From positions 59,455,546 through 59,519,545 of the forward strand of contig CM071600.1 in NCBI GenBank assembly GCA_036435485.1: a DNA stretch of 64,000 bases. The letters are read 5' to 3'. The notes under the pieces are model-generated. The model made no database searches. It was not told the origin of the DNA and saw only the letters and a list, made by a program, of their open reading frames with translations. The position numbers and the translations under genes were made by a program. The stretch comes from Saposhnikovia divaricata (lineage: Eukaryota > Streptophyta > Magnoliopsida > Apiales > Apiaceae). Shown here one piece after another: positions 10,758 through 23,269 of this stretch (its first letter is position 1; every line of letters begins with the position of its first letter).

Positions 10758-13427
10758 TCAATAACTCCGAACATTTAGCAAGTCCAAACAATGTTGGAAC
10801 TTGCTATGTGGAATCGGCTTGATAAGCATATCAGCTGGGTTATCAGTAGTACCCACTTTTCTCACCTTAATTCTCGTCTCACTTCTTAGAAAATGATATC
10901 TTACATCTATGTGCTTAGTCCACTCATGATGGACTTGATCATGATGTAGACCTAGATCACAAAATATTGTAGCCTGATCATGATGTAGACCTAGATCACT
11001 AATCAATCCTTTCAACCAGATTCCTTCTTTTGCGGCTTCTGTGAATGCCATGTACTCTGCTTCTGTGGTAGACAAAGTCACTGTAGGTTGCAGAGTAGCT
11101 TTCCAACTGACAATCGAACCACCCAGAGTGAAAGCATAACTAGTCATAGACCTTCTACTGTCAACATCTCCAGCATAATCAGAGTCTAAAAACCCTGTCA
11201 CCAAACAATCAGTATCACCTCCATAAATGAGACCAACATCAGATGTACCTTTTAAGTACCGAAAAATCCTCTTCATAGCTTGCCAATGCTCTTTGCCTGG
11301 ATCACCCATGAACCTACTAACAACACTGACGGACTGTGCAAGATCAGGTCTAGTGCAGACCATTACATACATCAAGCTTCCTACTGCACTAGCATAGTGA
11401 ACTCGAGACATGTACTCTTTTTCCTCAGCAGACTTAGGTGCAAAAGCGACAGACAGATGTGCATTTGCAGCACTAGGAGTATCTATGGGTTTTGCTGTAG
11501 ACATGCCAAACCTTGACAAAATCTTCTAAATGTATCCCTTCTGTGACAAGAAGAGCTTTCTTTTGCTTCTATCCCTATAAATCTCCATTCCCAGAATTTT
11601 CCGAGCCGCACCTAAATCTTTCATTTCAGCAAACCATTTTGTAGATTCAATACATGTCACTGCTTCTTTGTAAGTGGATGGCTCATCAGAGCTAGGATCC
11701 ACTTCTTCAGCTACCTGTAGTGCATATGCCACCATATCTTCAAAACCATATTTCTTTGGAGGCACTCCATACTTAGCTCTCCTCAATCGATCAAAAGCTA
11801 AACTGTGCTGATTTACTACTGATACTGATGATTCCGATTCTGACTGTGGTTGTTGAACTTCTTGTTATGGTTCACTCTCATCTTGAGTGACTTCCTGCTC
11901 CACATTTTGCTCAACACCACCACTTTCTGTGTGAGGTCCACGATTAATCAAATAACACGATGTACTAACCGCCTCTGCCCAGAATCTTCTAGTTAATCCA
12001 GCATTAGAAAGCATACACCTAGCTCTCTCCAGAAGTGTCTGATTCATACGTTCCGCTACACCATTTTTCTGTTGTGTATCCCTGACTGTATGATGCCTAG
12101 CAATCCCCTCATTCTTGCAGAAATCTGCAAACTCGGACGAGCAAAATTCCAGGCTATTATCTGTTCGCAGCCTTTTAATCTTCTTCCCTGTTTGATTCTC
12201 CACTAGCGTCTTCCACTGCTAAAAAATCTTAAAGGCTTCACTTTTGTGCTTTATGATGAACAACCAAGTCATTCTTGAGAAATCATCGATCATTGACACA
12301 AAATATCTGTGACCCCCTAAAGACTCCACCCGGGAAAGACCCCAACAATCAGAATGAATGTAATCTAGTGTGCCTTTTGTTCTGTGGGTTGCTTTAGGAA
12401 ACTTGCTGCGATGTAGCTTTCCAAAAACACAATGTTCACAAAACTCAAGACCTGTGACCTTATGACCACAAAGAAGATCAGCTTTTGACAGAATCTGCAT
12501 CCCCCTTTCACTCATGTGACCAAGCCTCATGTGCCACAACTTGGTCATATTTTCCTTTTAAATTTCCGAAGACGTAACAGCAACAGAACCTGTTAACGTA
12601 GAACCTTGAAGAAGATACAAGGTACCACGTTTAACACCTTTCAGAACCACATCAGAACCCTTGCAGACATGTAAAACTCCACCTTCACCTTTAAAACTGA
12701 AACCCTTGTTGTCTAACATACTTAGAGATATCAGATTCTTCGTCATAAGTGGAACATGCCTAACTTCATTCAATGTGCAGAAATTACCATCATCTGTCCG
12801 AATTTCAATCGAGCCTATTCCAACCGTCTTACAAGCAAAACTGTTAGCCATAGAAATATTGCCACCGTCTACTTGCTCATAGGTTGTAAAGCACTCCCTG
12901 CGCGGACATATATGGTAAGATGCTCCAGAGTCAAGAATCCATACATCAGAGTGATGCATGTGATCAACAGCAACAAGAGCAATATCTTCTTCAGAAGTAG
13001 CATCAGCGACAGCAGCAGTATCTGTCAATTTATCCTGTTGCTTCTTTATCTTGGGACAATCAGATTTCCAGTGTCCCTTCTCTTTACAGTTATTACAGAT
13101 ATCATTAGGTTTTGGACCCTTAGGAACTGGTTTCTTCCCCAAATTTCCATGTCCATTGCTCCAACTGCCTACCAACCCAACAACATGATTATCTGCACCT
13201 ATATCAGCCGCCTTATGGCGCAGCTCTCTAGAATGAAGAAAAGATCTAACCTCCTCTAGAGAAATAGTATCTTTACCAACAATAAATGATTGCACAAAGT
13301 TCTCATACGATAATGGTAAAGAAACTAACAGAATCAAAGCAGCATCCTCATCTTCAACTTTAACATCAATATTACGCAATTCTAATAAAATTGTGTTTAA
13401 TTGATCTAAGTGATCTCGAAGAGGCAT
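10758..13427 (-). pseudogene. Broken copia gag-pol with internal deletion
   Basis: Going 5' to 3' on the minus strand: a UBN2-type gag with zinc knuckle CNNCKEKGHWKSDC; protease motif WILDSGASYHI; pre-integrase block LWHMRLGHMSE (12219-12548); and integrase core up to GVAERMNQTLLERA (11865-12203). The sequence then jumps to the far end of the reverse transcriptase (KDLGAARKILGMEIYRDRS, 11526-11786), so the YVDD palm is absent. The RNase H segment (10758-11519) carries a duplication that replaces the stretch after FCD. Stops or frame changes separate all four ORFs. The motif spellings (LGHMSERGM, RTDNSLEF) place it near Tnt1/Tork copia. Confidence 0.88.
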
Positions 13428-13811
13428 ACCTTCCTGCGAACTCGAAGAGGCATACCTTCCTGCATTCGCAGACTGAACATACGTTGCTTCAGAAGCAACT
13501 TATTTGTTAAAGACTTTGTCATTTAGAAACTTTCAAGCTTTAACCATAAATCAGATGCGGTATCCTCCTCCGCAATTTCAGTAATAATATCATCTGCAAG
13601 GCACAACAGAATTGTTGAGTGTGACTTTTCTTCGAGATTGGTCATCTCAGCGCTTCCAGAAGCAGCCACTTTTGTGTTCAACGGTGCCCAGAGCCCCTGT
13701 TACTTTAACAAAGCACGCATTTTGATTTGCCACAGACTGAAACTATTTCTCCCAGTAAATTTGTCGACCTTAACGTTAATACTATCAGACATCTTTCTCC
13801 CAGAACCGTAT

Positions 13812-13881
13812 ACGTGAACAGTACCATATAAACAGTGACATATGGACAGTGCCGTATGAACAATGCTGTATGAACAGCGAC
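13812..13881. repeat. Five 14-bp tandem repeats at the truncated LTR edge
   Basis: The units start at 13812, 13826, 13840, 13854 and 13868 and follow the pattern (A/G)TATGAACAGTG(A/C)C. They lie directly against the surviving 44 bp of the 5' LTR, where the rest of the LTR should be. Confidence 0.85.
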
Positions 13882-13925
13882 ACAGTCAACAGTCAAGTCC
13901 GGCGGCTATTCAAGGCATTACAACA

Positions 13926-16900
13926 TAATCAATTATCTGCTTCTTATTGCCAGAAGAGTTTGTGGAAGGCAGAGGAAATCTGGATATATGTTTGCTTCTC
14001 TGAAGGTAAGCGAGGTTGTTTGAGAGGTCTTCGGTTATGAATATCCGAATTCACGTTGTCTACTGTCATGAGAGAGGGTGGAAGTACCTGGAACTCATTA
14101 TTTTGGAGTACCATGATTTTTTGAAAATTTATATCAATCAATATTTAACATGTAATCAAAAACTTGAGGTAGCTGACCTGCTTAAATGCAGTAGGCAGCA
14201 ATTTTACCGATATGTTACCCACTATATGGTACATAGCTTAAATGTTACGGTATATGTCTTGATAGTAAAAAAATTGAGATAGGTAAAGCTTGTTTCGGCC
14301 TTTAACCACTATGTTATCCCTAAACATTCGAGAACTACATATGTTAACAATTGGACTGCAAATGCTTAGAGATTTTTTGTATGTCAGACGAGCATGGAGC
14401 AAATATTCTAAATATTTATTTGATGTTTACGCTTCACATCACTCTGTTCCTCAAGATTTCTCGTCTTTCAATCTACCTCCCTAAGAGAGCATATCCGTTT
14501 TGTTATTCCACTCCGAGTCTCCATCTTTACAATTTTCATATCTTCTTTGTTCGTTTCATCATCTAATTCAGTCTCTCTTTCTCACATTTGTGTTCCATTT
14601 TTTTTTTTCAAACCATCGATTTTTTCTCATCAATTGGTGACTAGGATTAGTGGAAGCTTTACCATGATAAGATTGAGTTGAGTTCTTTAACTGCAAATTA
14701 AACTAAATGTGGTCCAAATTTGCACATGGAAGGATGAGAAAATCCAGAAGCAAACAATGTAGACAGCCAGAATGTTGAAAGCTAAGTATGCAAAGTCTTG
14801 GTCGTTTGATGGAATGGACGAAGCTGTACAATGCTATTTAACAACCATTTACTATATATGTGGACTCAAGGAATCGCCTCAGGGTTTATTATGCTCCATT
14901 GGTGAAGGATGAGGCACGGCAAAGGTAGGGCATGCTCTAATCTATAAGCCCAATCTTTACAAAGCTTGAATAAGTGCCACACATATATTGAAAATCAATC
15001 AAAACCCTCGACAAGAAATTGAGATAACATAGGAGTATTAATTAGACTTAGGAGCAGTGGTAGGCAGATGTAATACTTGCTATGCTACCGTCAGCTGAAG
15101 TATCTTAGAAATAAACCATTGTGTAATTTCGAAAGTAGTGTTCTACAAACATCAAGCAGAAATAAGCTACTAATATCCTTTCTGGTGCTTAAACTAGTTA
15201 CTTCGCAATGGACGTTTCTTAAGAACAATTGTTGGATTAAAAATGGTGTTTGTTAACTCTGAAGTTGGAAAACCACAAATTATTTTCAGTAAAAACGATA
15301 ACATTTAACAATTGAAACAGCCACGACTTCAACGGAAAGCTTATATAGATTTTTTCATGAAGTACTAGTCTACTTGATATCTTATCAATCTTGAAATAAA
15401 ACAGTTGCATTGTGTTTGCCAAACATTTATCGGCCTATTCTGCAACAGGTAATAATGAACAAAAATTACACAACAATGCCTGTAACCCGTAATTATTCCA
15501 AACAGTCTAAATATTCGAAAAACAGAGATAAATTTATTGAGATCACAAATAAACCATTTAGCAGCAAGTTGGAAGGCTTTGGAACTAGGCCATAAGTTAA
15601 TCAAAAACACTAGAACAAAACGATAAAATTGTTATGGGATCCCGGTGCAAAGAATTATGTAGAACATATTCCAGAACCTAGTATATAAAATAGTCACTCA
15701 CGTCCCAGTATCTCACTAATAAATGCAAACTATTTACTCTGACGCCTGATGCTGAGGGAGTACTAATGCAGTCAAAATGGAGGAAAGTGGACCGGCGGGG
15801 TAAAAAATTTAACCGTGTAAACAGCACTTGAAGTAAGTTAACAACATGGTTTTGAGGAAACTCCGCTAGTGGCCTAATAAATCCAATATGTCTCTGTCCA
15901 TCCACTCTGCATGTAAATAGGTAAGAACCTTTAATTTTTTTGTCCATTTATGAAAAATATGAGTTGGTTGAAAGGGAAGGAGGAAAGAAGCTTTTAAAGG
16001 AGAAAGTTGTCACTTGGTTTAGGACATAAGAAAAAGGCCCCAACGACCAAGACATTGTTGGTGGGTCTGCATTTGATTGGGACTGTAAGGAAATACCGAA
16101 AGATTAAGGATCCCTAGTGAAAACTGAAACTAACAATGTACTTAGCGAGCCTTCCGTTCTTAGTATTGATATAAAAAGGTCGTATCCAGCGTGCAAAGCT
16201 CCCCTTAAAAACGCTGTAACAAATTGATCACCGCAGCAAGAACAACCTTCATGTTCTGAATGTACATGCTTGTTGTCTATGTACAAAACAAAACCGGTTT
16301 GGAATGATAAACATTATAGGAGTAGCAAATAACGCATCTAGTAAATGTTTCATATAAATTTGTGTGTTTCACAATCTATAAAAAGATTTGGTTGAGTCAA
16401 GATGATGAACACTCCTGTAACAACAGATGATATCATCTCTGCAGTTTCAGAAACAGATAAAGCTATTAAAAGAAATATCACATGAAGCATCAATATACTG
16501 GGTTTGCAGAATTGCAGTCCTAAATTTGTCTGACAGGGTGACAGTGTGAACCACCAGGGAAGTGACAACTGAGAGATTTTTGTAATAACAAAAAGTAAAT
16601 AAATACTTTTCTAGTTTCCCTTTACTCCTACAACAGAAAATTTGCTACTAGTACCAAGTACCACCATTTTCATGTAAATAATGTCATTCATGCCTCTGAT
16701 CTACATGAAGATGACACTAAAGCATGCAATTTCTAACTTTCACAAACATGTAATATAATTGAATAATGCAGAGAATCCAGCTCAAGAAGAAAAAGATAGA
16801 ACTTTTACCACTCTCTTTCAACTGGCTATGACTGTCATTTCTGTAAACCTCAATCAAGAAAATTTAGATTCTTCTTTTTTCTTTAAAGTTCTATCAATAC

Positions 16901-17224
16901 ATTGGTTTATGGGATTATCAAGTACGGCAGAGATTACTTACTACAAGAATACAGTGAGAGCATCAGCATTGTAATGCATCAGTGCACAAGCAACTACAGA
17001 GTTGACAGTCACTAACATAGAGCACTGATCAAGGGGAACAGTAGACAGACCCCATCAGGCTCTATCAGCTGATGCAAACAAGCATAATAAAGATCTTGCC
17101 ACAACTCTTGTACTTACAGATGCCCTTATATCATCTCCTTTCCTCATTCCTTGGTCTTCTAAGATTTTGTTTTCAATAGCTGCATTTAAATTTTTATAAC
17201 TAAACTTATATAGTGTATGTAAAA
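13926..17224. other. Intergenic region upstream of the GRF gene
   Basis: About 3.3 kb without a gene I can support. Open frames of 60-96 residues occur on both strands but show no domain, no repeat structure and no convincing splice signals. The last few hundred bases before 17225 should contain the GRF promoter and leader. Confidence 0.5.
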
Positions 17225-18647
17225 ATGATGGGGAGTGGACAGAATAGATACTTGTTCACAGCATCGCAGTTGGAAGAGTTTAAACACCAAGCTTTGATCT
17301 ACAATTACATAGTTTCAGGTGTTCCAGTTCCAGATGATCTACTCTTCGCTCTCAAAAGAAACTTGGACTCTTCAGCACACCTCTTTCTTCACAAACAACG
17401 TAAGTGCTACAAGATTAGTACTACTTTCTTCACGGAAAGTTTTTCATTTGTCCGTTTCAAATCACTTAGAAATGACAAACGAAGCAAAAAGATGTATACT
17501 TGAAGACCTTGCATAATTCCATAGTACCATCAAGGGAGAAGTAGACTATGTTTCAAACAACCTTATTAAAAATGATTCTTTTTTGTAGAACTGAGGGACA
17601 TATTTATTTTTCTAATAGCAATATTATATCTTCTTTATCTACACTGTATCCTAATTTTAAGTATTAGAGTTGGACTGTTATAGAAGTCCTCGATTTCTTT
17701 GAGGTTAAAAATGCTGAAAGTAAGAAAATCCGTGGGTTTTGCAGGTAGATGGGGATGTTATCAAAAGGGGGTTAACAGGAAAGAAGACCTGCAGCCCGGG
17801 AGGTGCAAAAGAACGGATGGGAAGAAGTGGAGGTGCTCAAGGGAAGCTCACAGGGAATCAACATACTGTGAGAGACACATGCAAAGAGGCCGAAACAGTT
17901 CAAGAAAGCCTATGACACTTATTACCACTAGTACTACCTCACCAGTCATGAAAATTCACTCAAATTCTGTTCATGACTGGCCATTCTTACAAACTACTGC
18001 CCCGATTCACCCTGCTTCCTTCTCCCTGTCCTCTTCTAGGCATCAGAACAGCAGCACTCAGCAACTCCTTTTGGAATCTGGATTCTCCTATCAGACAAAT
18101 AATGATAACAGGTTTGTTGTTTTCATGACCAAAATCACAAAAGCTTCTACAAAATATCAAAGACATAATTGTGGTAAATCTCTTGACTGCTCTTTGTTTT
18201 TAATTTGATACATGTAGGTTTGTACAAGGTGTGAGGGATGGTGAAATAGCCTTCTTCCCAATGGATTCGAAGACTGTGAGAAGCCAACATGAATCATATA
18301 AAAGATCAAGAGTGGCTTCATCTGACTACTTTCAGACCATCAATGATCATGGCAAATTTGAAGATCAGAGAAGACAAGAAGAAGGCAGGGATTCAAAGCA
18401 GCATTGCGTTATTCTTGGCAATGATTTTAAGCCAGCCAAGTCAATCAACATGGATAGAGGCGAAGAGAATCAAGAGAGATTTCCCCTTTTCTTTAGTGAG
18501 TGGCCTCTTCAAAGCAAAGGTCACAGGCTTGACAGGAGAGAAAAACAATCAGATCATGCATCAGCATCACTCTCTAATACACTGCTCTCAACTTCAACGC
18601 CCTTGTCCACGCTAGAGTTATTTCAGCTAAAACCAGCGCTTCGTTAG
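17225..18647 (+). CDS. Growth-regulating factor (GRF), three exons
   Basis: Exons 17225-17399, 17745-18111 and 18218-18647 join in frame to 323 residues. Introns of 345 and 106 bp both have GT-AG ends. The QLQ domain is at about residues 9-45 (FTASQLEEFKHQAL, then SGVPVPDDLL) and in related proteins binds GIF coactivators. The WRC domain is at about 73-115, with zinc ligands C79, C89, C100 and H103 in the C-x9-C-x10-C-x2-H pattern, giving DNA binding and a nuclear signal. GRFs promote cell proliferation in leaves and meristems. The start is the first of two adjacent ATGs. The residue after QL in the QLQ core is Glu, and RKP is followed by MT rather than the usual VE. The tail is Ser-rich. I cannot assign the GRF subclass. 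Confidence 0.93.
17896..17916 (+). promoter_or_regulatory. Diverged miR396 target-like site in the GRF WRC exon
   Basis: The central GTTCAAGAAAGCCT matches the standard GRF/miR396 site exactly. The following bases, ATGACA where GTGGAA is usual, give about three mismatches opposite the miRNA seed. This suggests weakened or lost repression. Confidence 0.6.
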
Positions 18648-18675
18648 TTTATATATTCAATGTCTCCTTTTATCT

Positions 18676-18840
18676 TCCGCTGTGGCTTTTAACAAGGGGT
18701 TTGAGCTTTGCCTTGTTTATGTTCTAATTCACTCTTGCCTCTGTCTTTTTCCTAAGTATTTACAAGGGGTTTGAGCTTTGTCTTTGTTCATGTTCAGCTG
18801 TGGCTTTTTACAAAGCAGATCATGTTTTAGAAGGTACTTT
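18676..18840. repeat. Imperfect direct repeat downstream of GRF
   Basis: ACAAGGGGTTTGAGCTTTG occurs at about 18691 and 18761. GCTGTGGCTTTT(A/T)ACAA occurs just before the first copy and again at about 18799. These lie in the probable 3' UTR or just beyond it. Confidence 0.7.
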
Positions 18841-19892
18841 TAGAGTGTAATAGTCAGTCGATAAACTATACAAAGTAAAGACAACCACAATATGGTCTCC
18901 AACACAGACAAGTTTACTCTTTTTTCTAGAACCTAATTTAGTCAAATTCAAGCTAAAGCAAATTGTTTAGCACTTGTGTATGAGCATCGATCTTGAGCAA
19001 CTAGGTTCATACAATTCTGTCTAAATGCAAGGAGGTCTAGAGATGAATCAGTCTCATGCTTGGAGTAACACTAGTCAATGTTAGATTCTTGCCTATAATA
19101 CTACAATACTCATCCATTATCGATTACTTGGAACATAACTCCCACAAGAATGACAAAATTTTAAGGATTCTGTCTTAACTAATAATCACATAGAGCTTAG
19201 CTATCAAACCATGACACCAACAACACACTAAGAATGGGAAAATTAGAAGATATCTGCCATCACTAATAATCGACTAAATGCATATTAAAAGTGCTAATGA
19301 GACAACATCAAAAAAAAAAAAAAAAACTAAAGGATCACCGATTTACATTAGCAACAACCATAATGTAGACACCAACAATCTGATCATTCGACTAATCCGT
19401 ATACAGTTTATGCCATCCAACCATGCATGCTATCACCAAATGTAGACAGACACATTATCAAAAGTCTTGATCTTTAGTGCATAAAATGGAGAATCCATAA
19501 TCAGATATATACAAGTCAAATTCAGTGCTATTTTACTTATTTAATGCGATTTTCATTTGTGTCATTAAACCAAGGAACTCGAATGTAGTTGAAGATTGTT
19601 TGGTAGTGTTCTTTTAGCTTTGCAGATATGTGCATAGACCTTGTATACGGATTGGATCGGGGTAACTATTGCGGTTATAAATTATACGGCCCGACCAGGG
19701 GTTCTTATTTGGGCTTCATTCTCTAGAATCATTTTGATTGGGGCAAGAATCATATACATGGACCAATCACACTTTATTGCATTTGGAAGGATGCAGGCCT
19801 GGCCATTCGGCCTGTGGGCTATTTTGCAAGATGTAGGCCCGTCGTACATATGTGGTGTGCAGTTTATTTGTGCACAAATGACATGATAGTTT
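18841..19892. other. Intergenic region, no gene recognised
   Basis: An A-run of about 20 lies at 19306-19326. The ORF at 19641-19886 is read on both strands and shows no domain. Confidence 0.5.
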
Positions 19893-19914
19893 TTGAAAAT
19901 AAAGACATCTTTCA

Positions 19915-21644
19915 TTAACAAACCAAAGCTTCACTTACAATGGTCTCCAACACCGAAATGGGAGGACACATAAAATCATTGTGGCAATTAAGAGAACAAG
20001 GTACACGCGTCATTAAGTGGGTTACCTTATTCGCTTGCCTTCTAATAAAATGCAACGAGATATTCTCTCTAGCTACTAACACCGTGCGACATTCTTCAAG
20101 GATATGGTCAATCTCCACTTGATACTCCGTTCCTATGTTAATTGCATCCACAGTGTTCAAGGAACCACACTCAACTGCAACCTTCATGTCTGGCCACGCC
20201 TGGAGCCATGACAATGCTTCAAGTACTCCCATCGCCTCCGCTTCAAAGACAGTAGCAGCCCCTACAACTCGAGCATTCCTTCCTCTAAAAAACTGACCCT
20301 CACTGTCCCTGATTACCATCCCAACTGTAAACGAAGAAGCCCCCTCTATAATTGCTGCATCCACGTTCAGTTTAAACTCCCCTCTACTCGGTGGCAACCA
20401 TCTCTTAACTACAGACAGGTCCTTAATCTTTGTGTTCCCCTGCTTAGCACAATATCTTTTCCTCGCCTCACACCATTCTGACACCTGCTTTTTACTCCAT
20501 TCCATTGCCAAAGTTGGTGTAATACTCTTGTTGTCCCACACTCGCATATTCCGAGCATTCCAGATGCCCCAGAGCCCAGTAGCTATTTTATTAATCTCCT
20601 CAGTCCCACCAGTACTCAACTTTTGCATCAGCCAAATAGAACCATATTCAACAGAACTCATATCAAAATTGCATCCCAAATATTGCCAACATTGTGAGGC
20701 GAACTCACAATCAAAAAAGACGTGCATAAGATATTCAACATCATTACAGAACGGGCATAGAATAGGAACATTAACTCCCTTATGACGCAAACGATTCCTA
20801 ACTGGGACGTTATTGCGACAGAACCTCCATAGAAAAAGTCTAACCTTATGAGGCACCTCCACCCTCCATATTTTACTCTACCCACCAGACGAGATTAAGT
20901 CTACTCTTTCTGCAAAATGCTCCTGCCAATACTTGTACCCAGATTTGACAGTGTACCTGCCATCACTAGAAGACGCCCAAGCTATTCGGTCCTTTACTTG
21001 GTTCTGAGGGATAATAGTATTAAGAATCACCTGCATATCACACTGTTGAAAGGAGCTTCGAACCTTCTGTTCGTCCCAACACTTCGTACCAGGCAAGAAA
21101 AAATCATTAACCTTCTCAAACCTATGGCTATTTGTTGGAGCATCCTCGACATAGAAATCCTTTTTCAATCTTAACCAAGGATCATTATATGCAATAATAC
21201 CTTCACCATTACCCAAGACCCACCTAAACCCTTTCTTGAGAACTTCCTTAGCCTGCCAAATACCCGACCAAATAAAGCTATCCCCTCCTCCTCTACTTGC
21301 TTGAAAAATATGAGAACTCGGAAAATACCTTTCCTTATAAACCCTTGCAACAAGAGACTGAGGATTACTCATGAAATTCCAGATGTGCTTACCTAATAGA
21401 GCCAAGTTGAAACCATGAAGGTCACGAAAACCCAACCCCCCTTGCTCTTTTCCATACTCATATTTCCCCAAGAGGCCCATCTAATACCTCTACTTGTAGA
21501 AGAGTTCGTCTGCCACCAATACCCATTCATCATAGTTTCAATTTCTTTGCATAGTTTTTTTGGAATTAAAAAACAACTCATACAATATGATGGGATCGCT
21601 TCAGCAACATTCCTAAGGAGAACAGCCTTCCCTGCCTTCGACAA
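19915..21644 (-). pseudogene. LINE ORF2 C-terminal zf-RVT and RNase H-like part
   Basis: Three ORFs cover this part. 21393-21644 starts with the SKAGKAVLLRNVAEAIPSYC block. 20878-21480 holds GGLGFRDLHGFNLALLGKH and ends in a TAG. 19915-20862 has a zf-RVT region (VPILCPFCNDVEYLMHVFFD) and an RNase H-like domain (FKLNVDAAI...VFEAEAMGVLEAL). The third acidic motif reads VECGSLNTVDAI, lacking the usual Asp after Glu, so RNase H activity is doubtful. One frameshift near 21430 and two amber stops make it nonfunctional. Confidence 0.87.
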
Positions 21645-21656
21645 TAACTTAGCACT

Positions 21657-23144
21657 CTACCCTTGAATCCTCTTCCATACCCTCTCCTTCAAAAAATTAG
21701 AAACTGATTTCTTTGATCTCCCAATGAGAGACGGGAGACCCAAATAATTACTCATCCTCAAGTCATTAGTAACACCCAGAATACCAGAAAGTTCCTGTTG
21801 TTTATCAGTTCTAACATTCGCACTAAACATGATACCAGACTTCTGAAAATTGATCGATTGCCCAGACAAACTTTCATACAAGTTCAACAGTGATTTCACC
21901 ACCTCTGTTTCTTCCTTAGTTGCCTTAAAGAATAAAAAGTTGTCATCTGCGAAGAGCAGATGCGTCACAGCCGGTGCAGTAGGACTGACTTTACATCCCG
22001 TTATGCTACAACTCGCTGCTGCATTTGACAAAGATTTAGACAACCCTTCTACACATAATAAGAACAAGTACGGTGATAGTCGATCACCTTGGCGCAATCC
22101 ACCTTTCGGACAAATGGGACCAACAAACAGATTATTAAAACAAATAGAATATGAGACAGTAGTCACACATAACATAATCCACCTCACCCATTTCGAGTCG
22201 AACCCCATTTGTACCATCCGATTTCGAAGAAACTCCCAATCAACCCTGTCATACGCTTTAGACACATCCAACTTAAGAGCCACCTCCCCCTCCGAACCAC
22301 GTTTCTTCTTCCTCATGTGATGAATTACTTCAAATGCCACAAGGACATTATCCGTAATATATCTACCAGGCACAAAAGCTGGCTGTTGCTCAGAAATAAC
22401 CGATGGCAGGATCTGTTTTAAGCGATTCGATAAGACTTTAGCAAGTATCTTATAAAGCACATTGCAGAGAGCTATTGGCCTTAAATCCTTCATATTGTCA
22501 GCATTATCTTTTTTATGAATAAGGATCACATTTGTATCATTTACCTCCGCCGGAAGAGAGATCTCAGTAAGCCATGATTTGCAACATCTAAACACTTCTT
22601 CGCCCAGCATTGACCAAAAGTGTTGAAAAAAGGCGGGATTAAGTCCATCAGGACCCGATGCCTTATCGGGATGCATTTGTTTCACAGCCACCGTGAACTC
22701 TTCAAAAGAAACATCAGATGTTAACATTCTATTCTGATTATCTGTAATCACTCTGCCCTCATCATTCTGCACCATCTGCATATTTTAATTCGACCCTGCA
22801 AAGACATTCAAGAAATACTCTTTGACAATGTCACACATCCCCTGTTCGGAGTCTACTACCTCACCAGCTTCTGTTTTTAGATAGCTTATGTGATTTAATT
22901 TCTTCCTTGTCGAAGCAGATGCATGAAAGAACTTTGAGTTAGAATCCCCTTCTTCTAACCAGAACATTTTCGCTCTTTGTTTCCAGTACTCTTCCTCGTG
23001 CACCATCAACTCATCTAATCTGATCTTCTCTTCAAAATATCTACGAACACTCTCATCATCATAGCAGTTTATTAGGCTATCCACAACGACTTTCTGCCTT
23101 TTAATTTTTTCACGAAATTTATGAAAAAAAAGTTCCGTCCCCAC
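21657..23144 (-). pseudogene. LINE ORF2 linker and reverse transcriptase domain
   Basis: The linker 22785-23144 (EEYWKQRAKMFWLEEGDSNS) leads, after a stop at 22785, into the RT frame 21657-22781. RT landmarks are IALCNVLYKILAKVLSNRLK, AFVPGRYITDNVLVAFE, KLDVSKAYDRVDWEFL (first catalytic Asp), GGLRQGDRLSPYLFLLCVEG, and LLFADDN, the LINE form of the FADD box. The catalytic aspartates are therefore present. The frame ends at 21657 in a TAG, immediately before the next conserved block. Confidence 0.9.
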
Positions 23145-23269
23145 TTCGACATAAAAGACGATACAGAGATCAATTTAGGGAGAAGGTGGATCGCTGGCAA
23201 CCCTTCCCAATAAGAACAAACCTCTGTCTTAAAATTCGCTTCCTTCAACCACGTATTCTCAAATCTGAA

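Larger units (their letters stand above)
10370..13925 (-). mobile_element. Tnt1-like copia deletion derivative with target duplication
   Basis: The element is bounded by a perfect 5-bp duplication, TAATC (10365-10369 and 13926-13930). Its 3' LTR is 10370-10633, reading TGTTGGAATGCC...TTATAACA on the minus strand, with a CTATAAATAGA promoter and a polypurine-like AAGGCGGAGA just inside. The 5' LTR at the right keeps only about 44 bp (13882-13925), matching CAGTCAACAGTCAAGTCCGG of the left LTR. The primer site and most of the 5' LTR are gone. The coding region has lost most of the reverse transcriptase. It cannot move on its own and probably cannot be transcribed from its own promoter. Confidence 0.9.

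Noticed and set aside
13849..14566. Cluster of 60-90-codon ORFs after the Tnt1-like element
   Set aside because: No conserved motif, and overlapping frames on both strands.
15237..16974. Several short ORFs upstream of GRF
   Set aside because: None shows a domain, and coding bias is not apparent. Left as intergenic.
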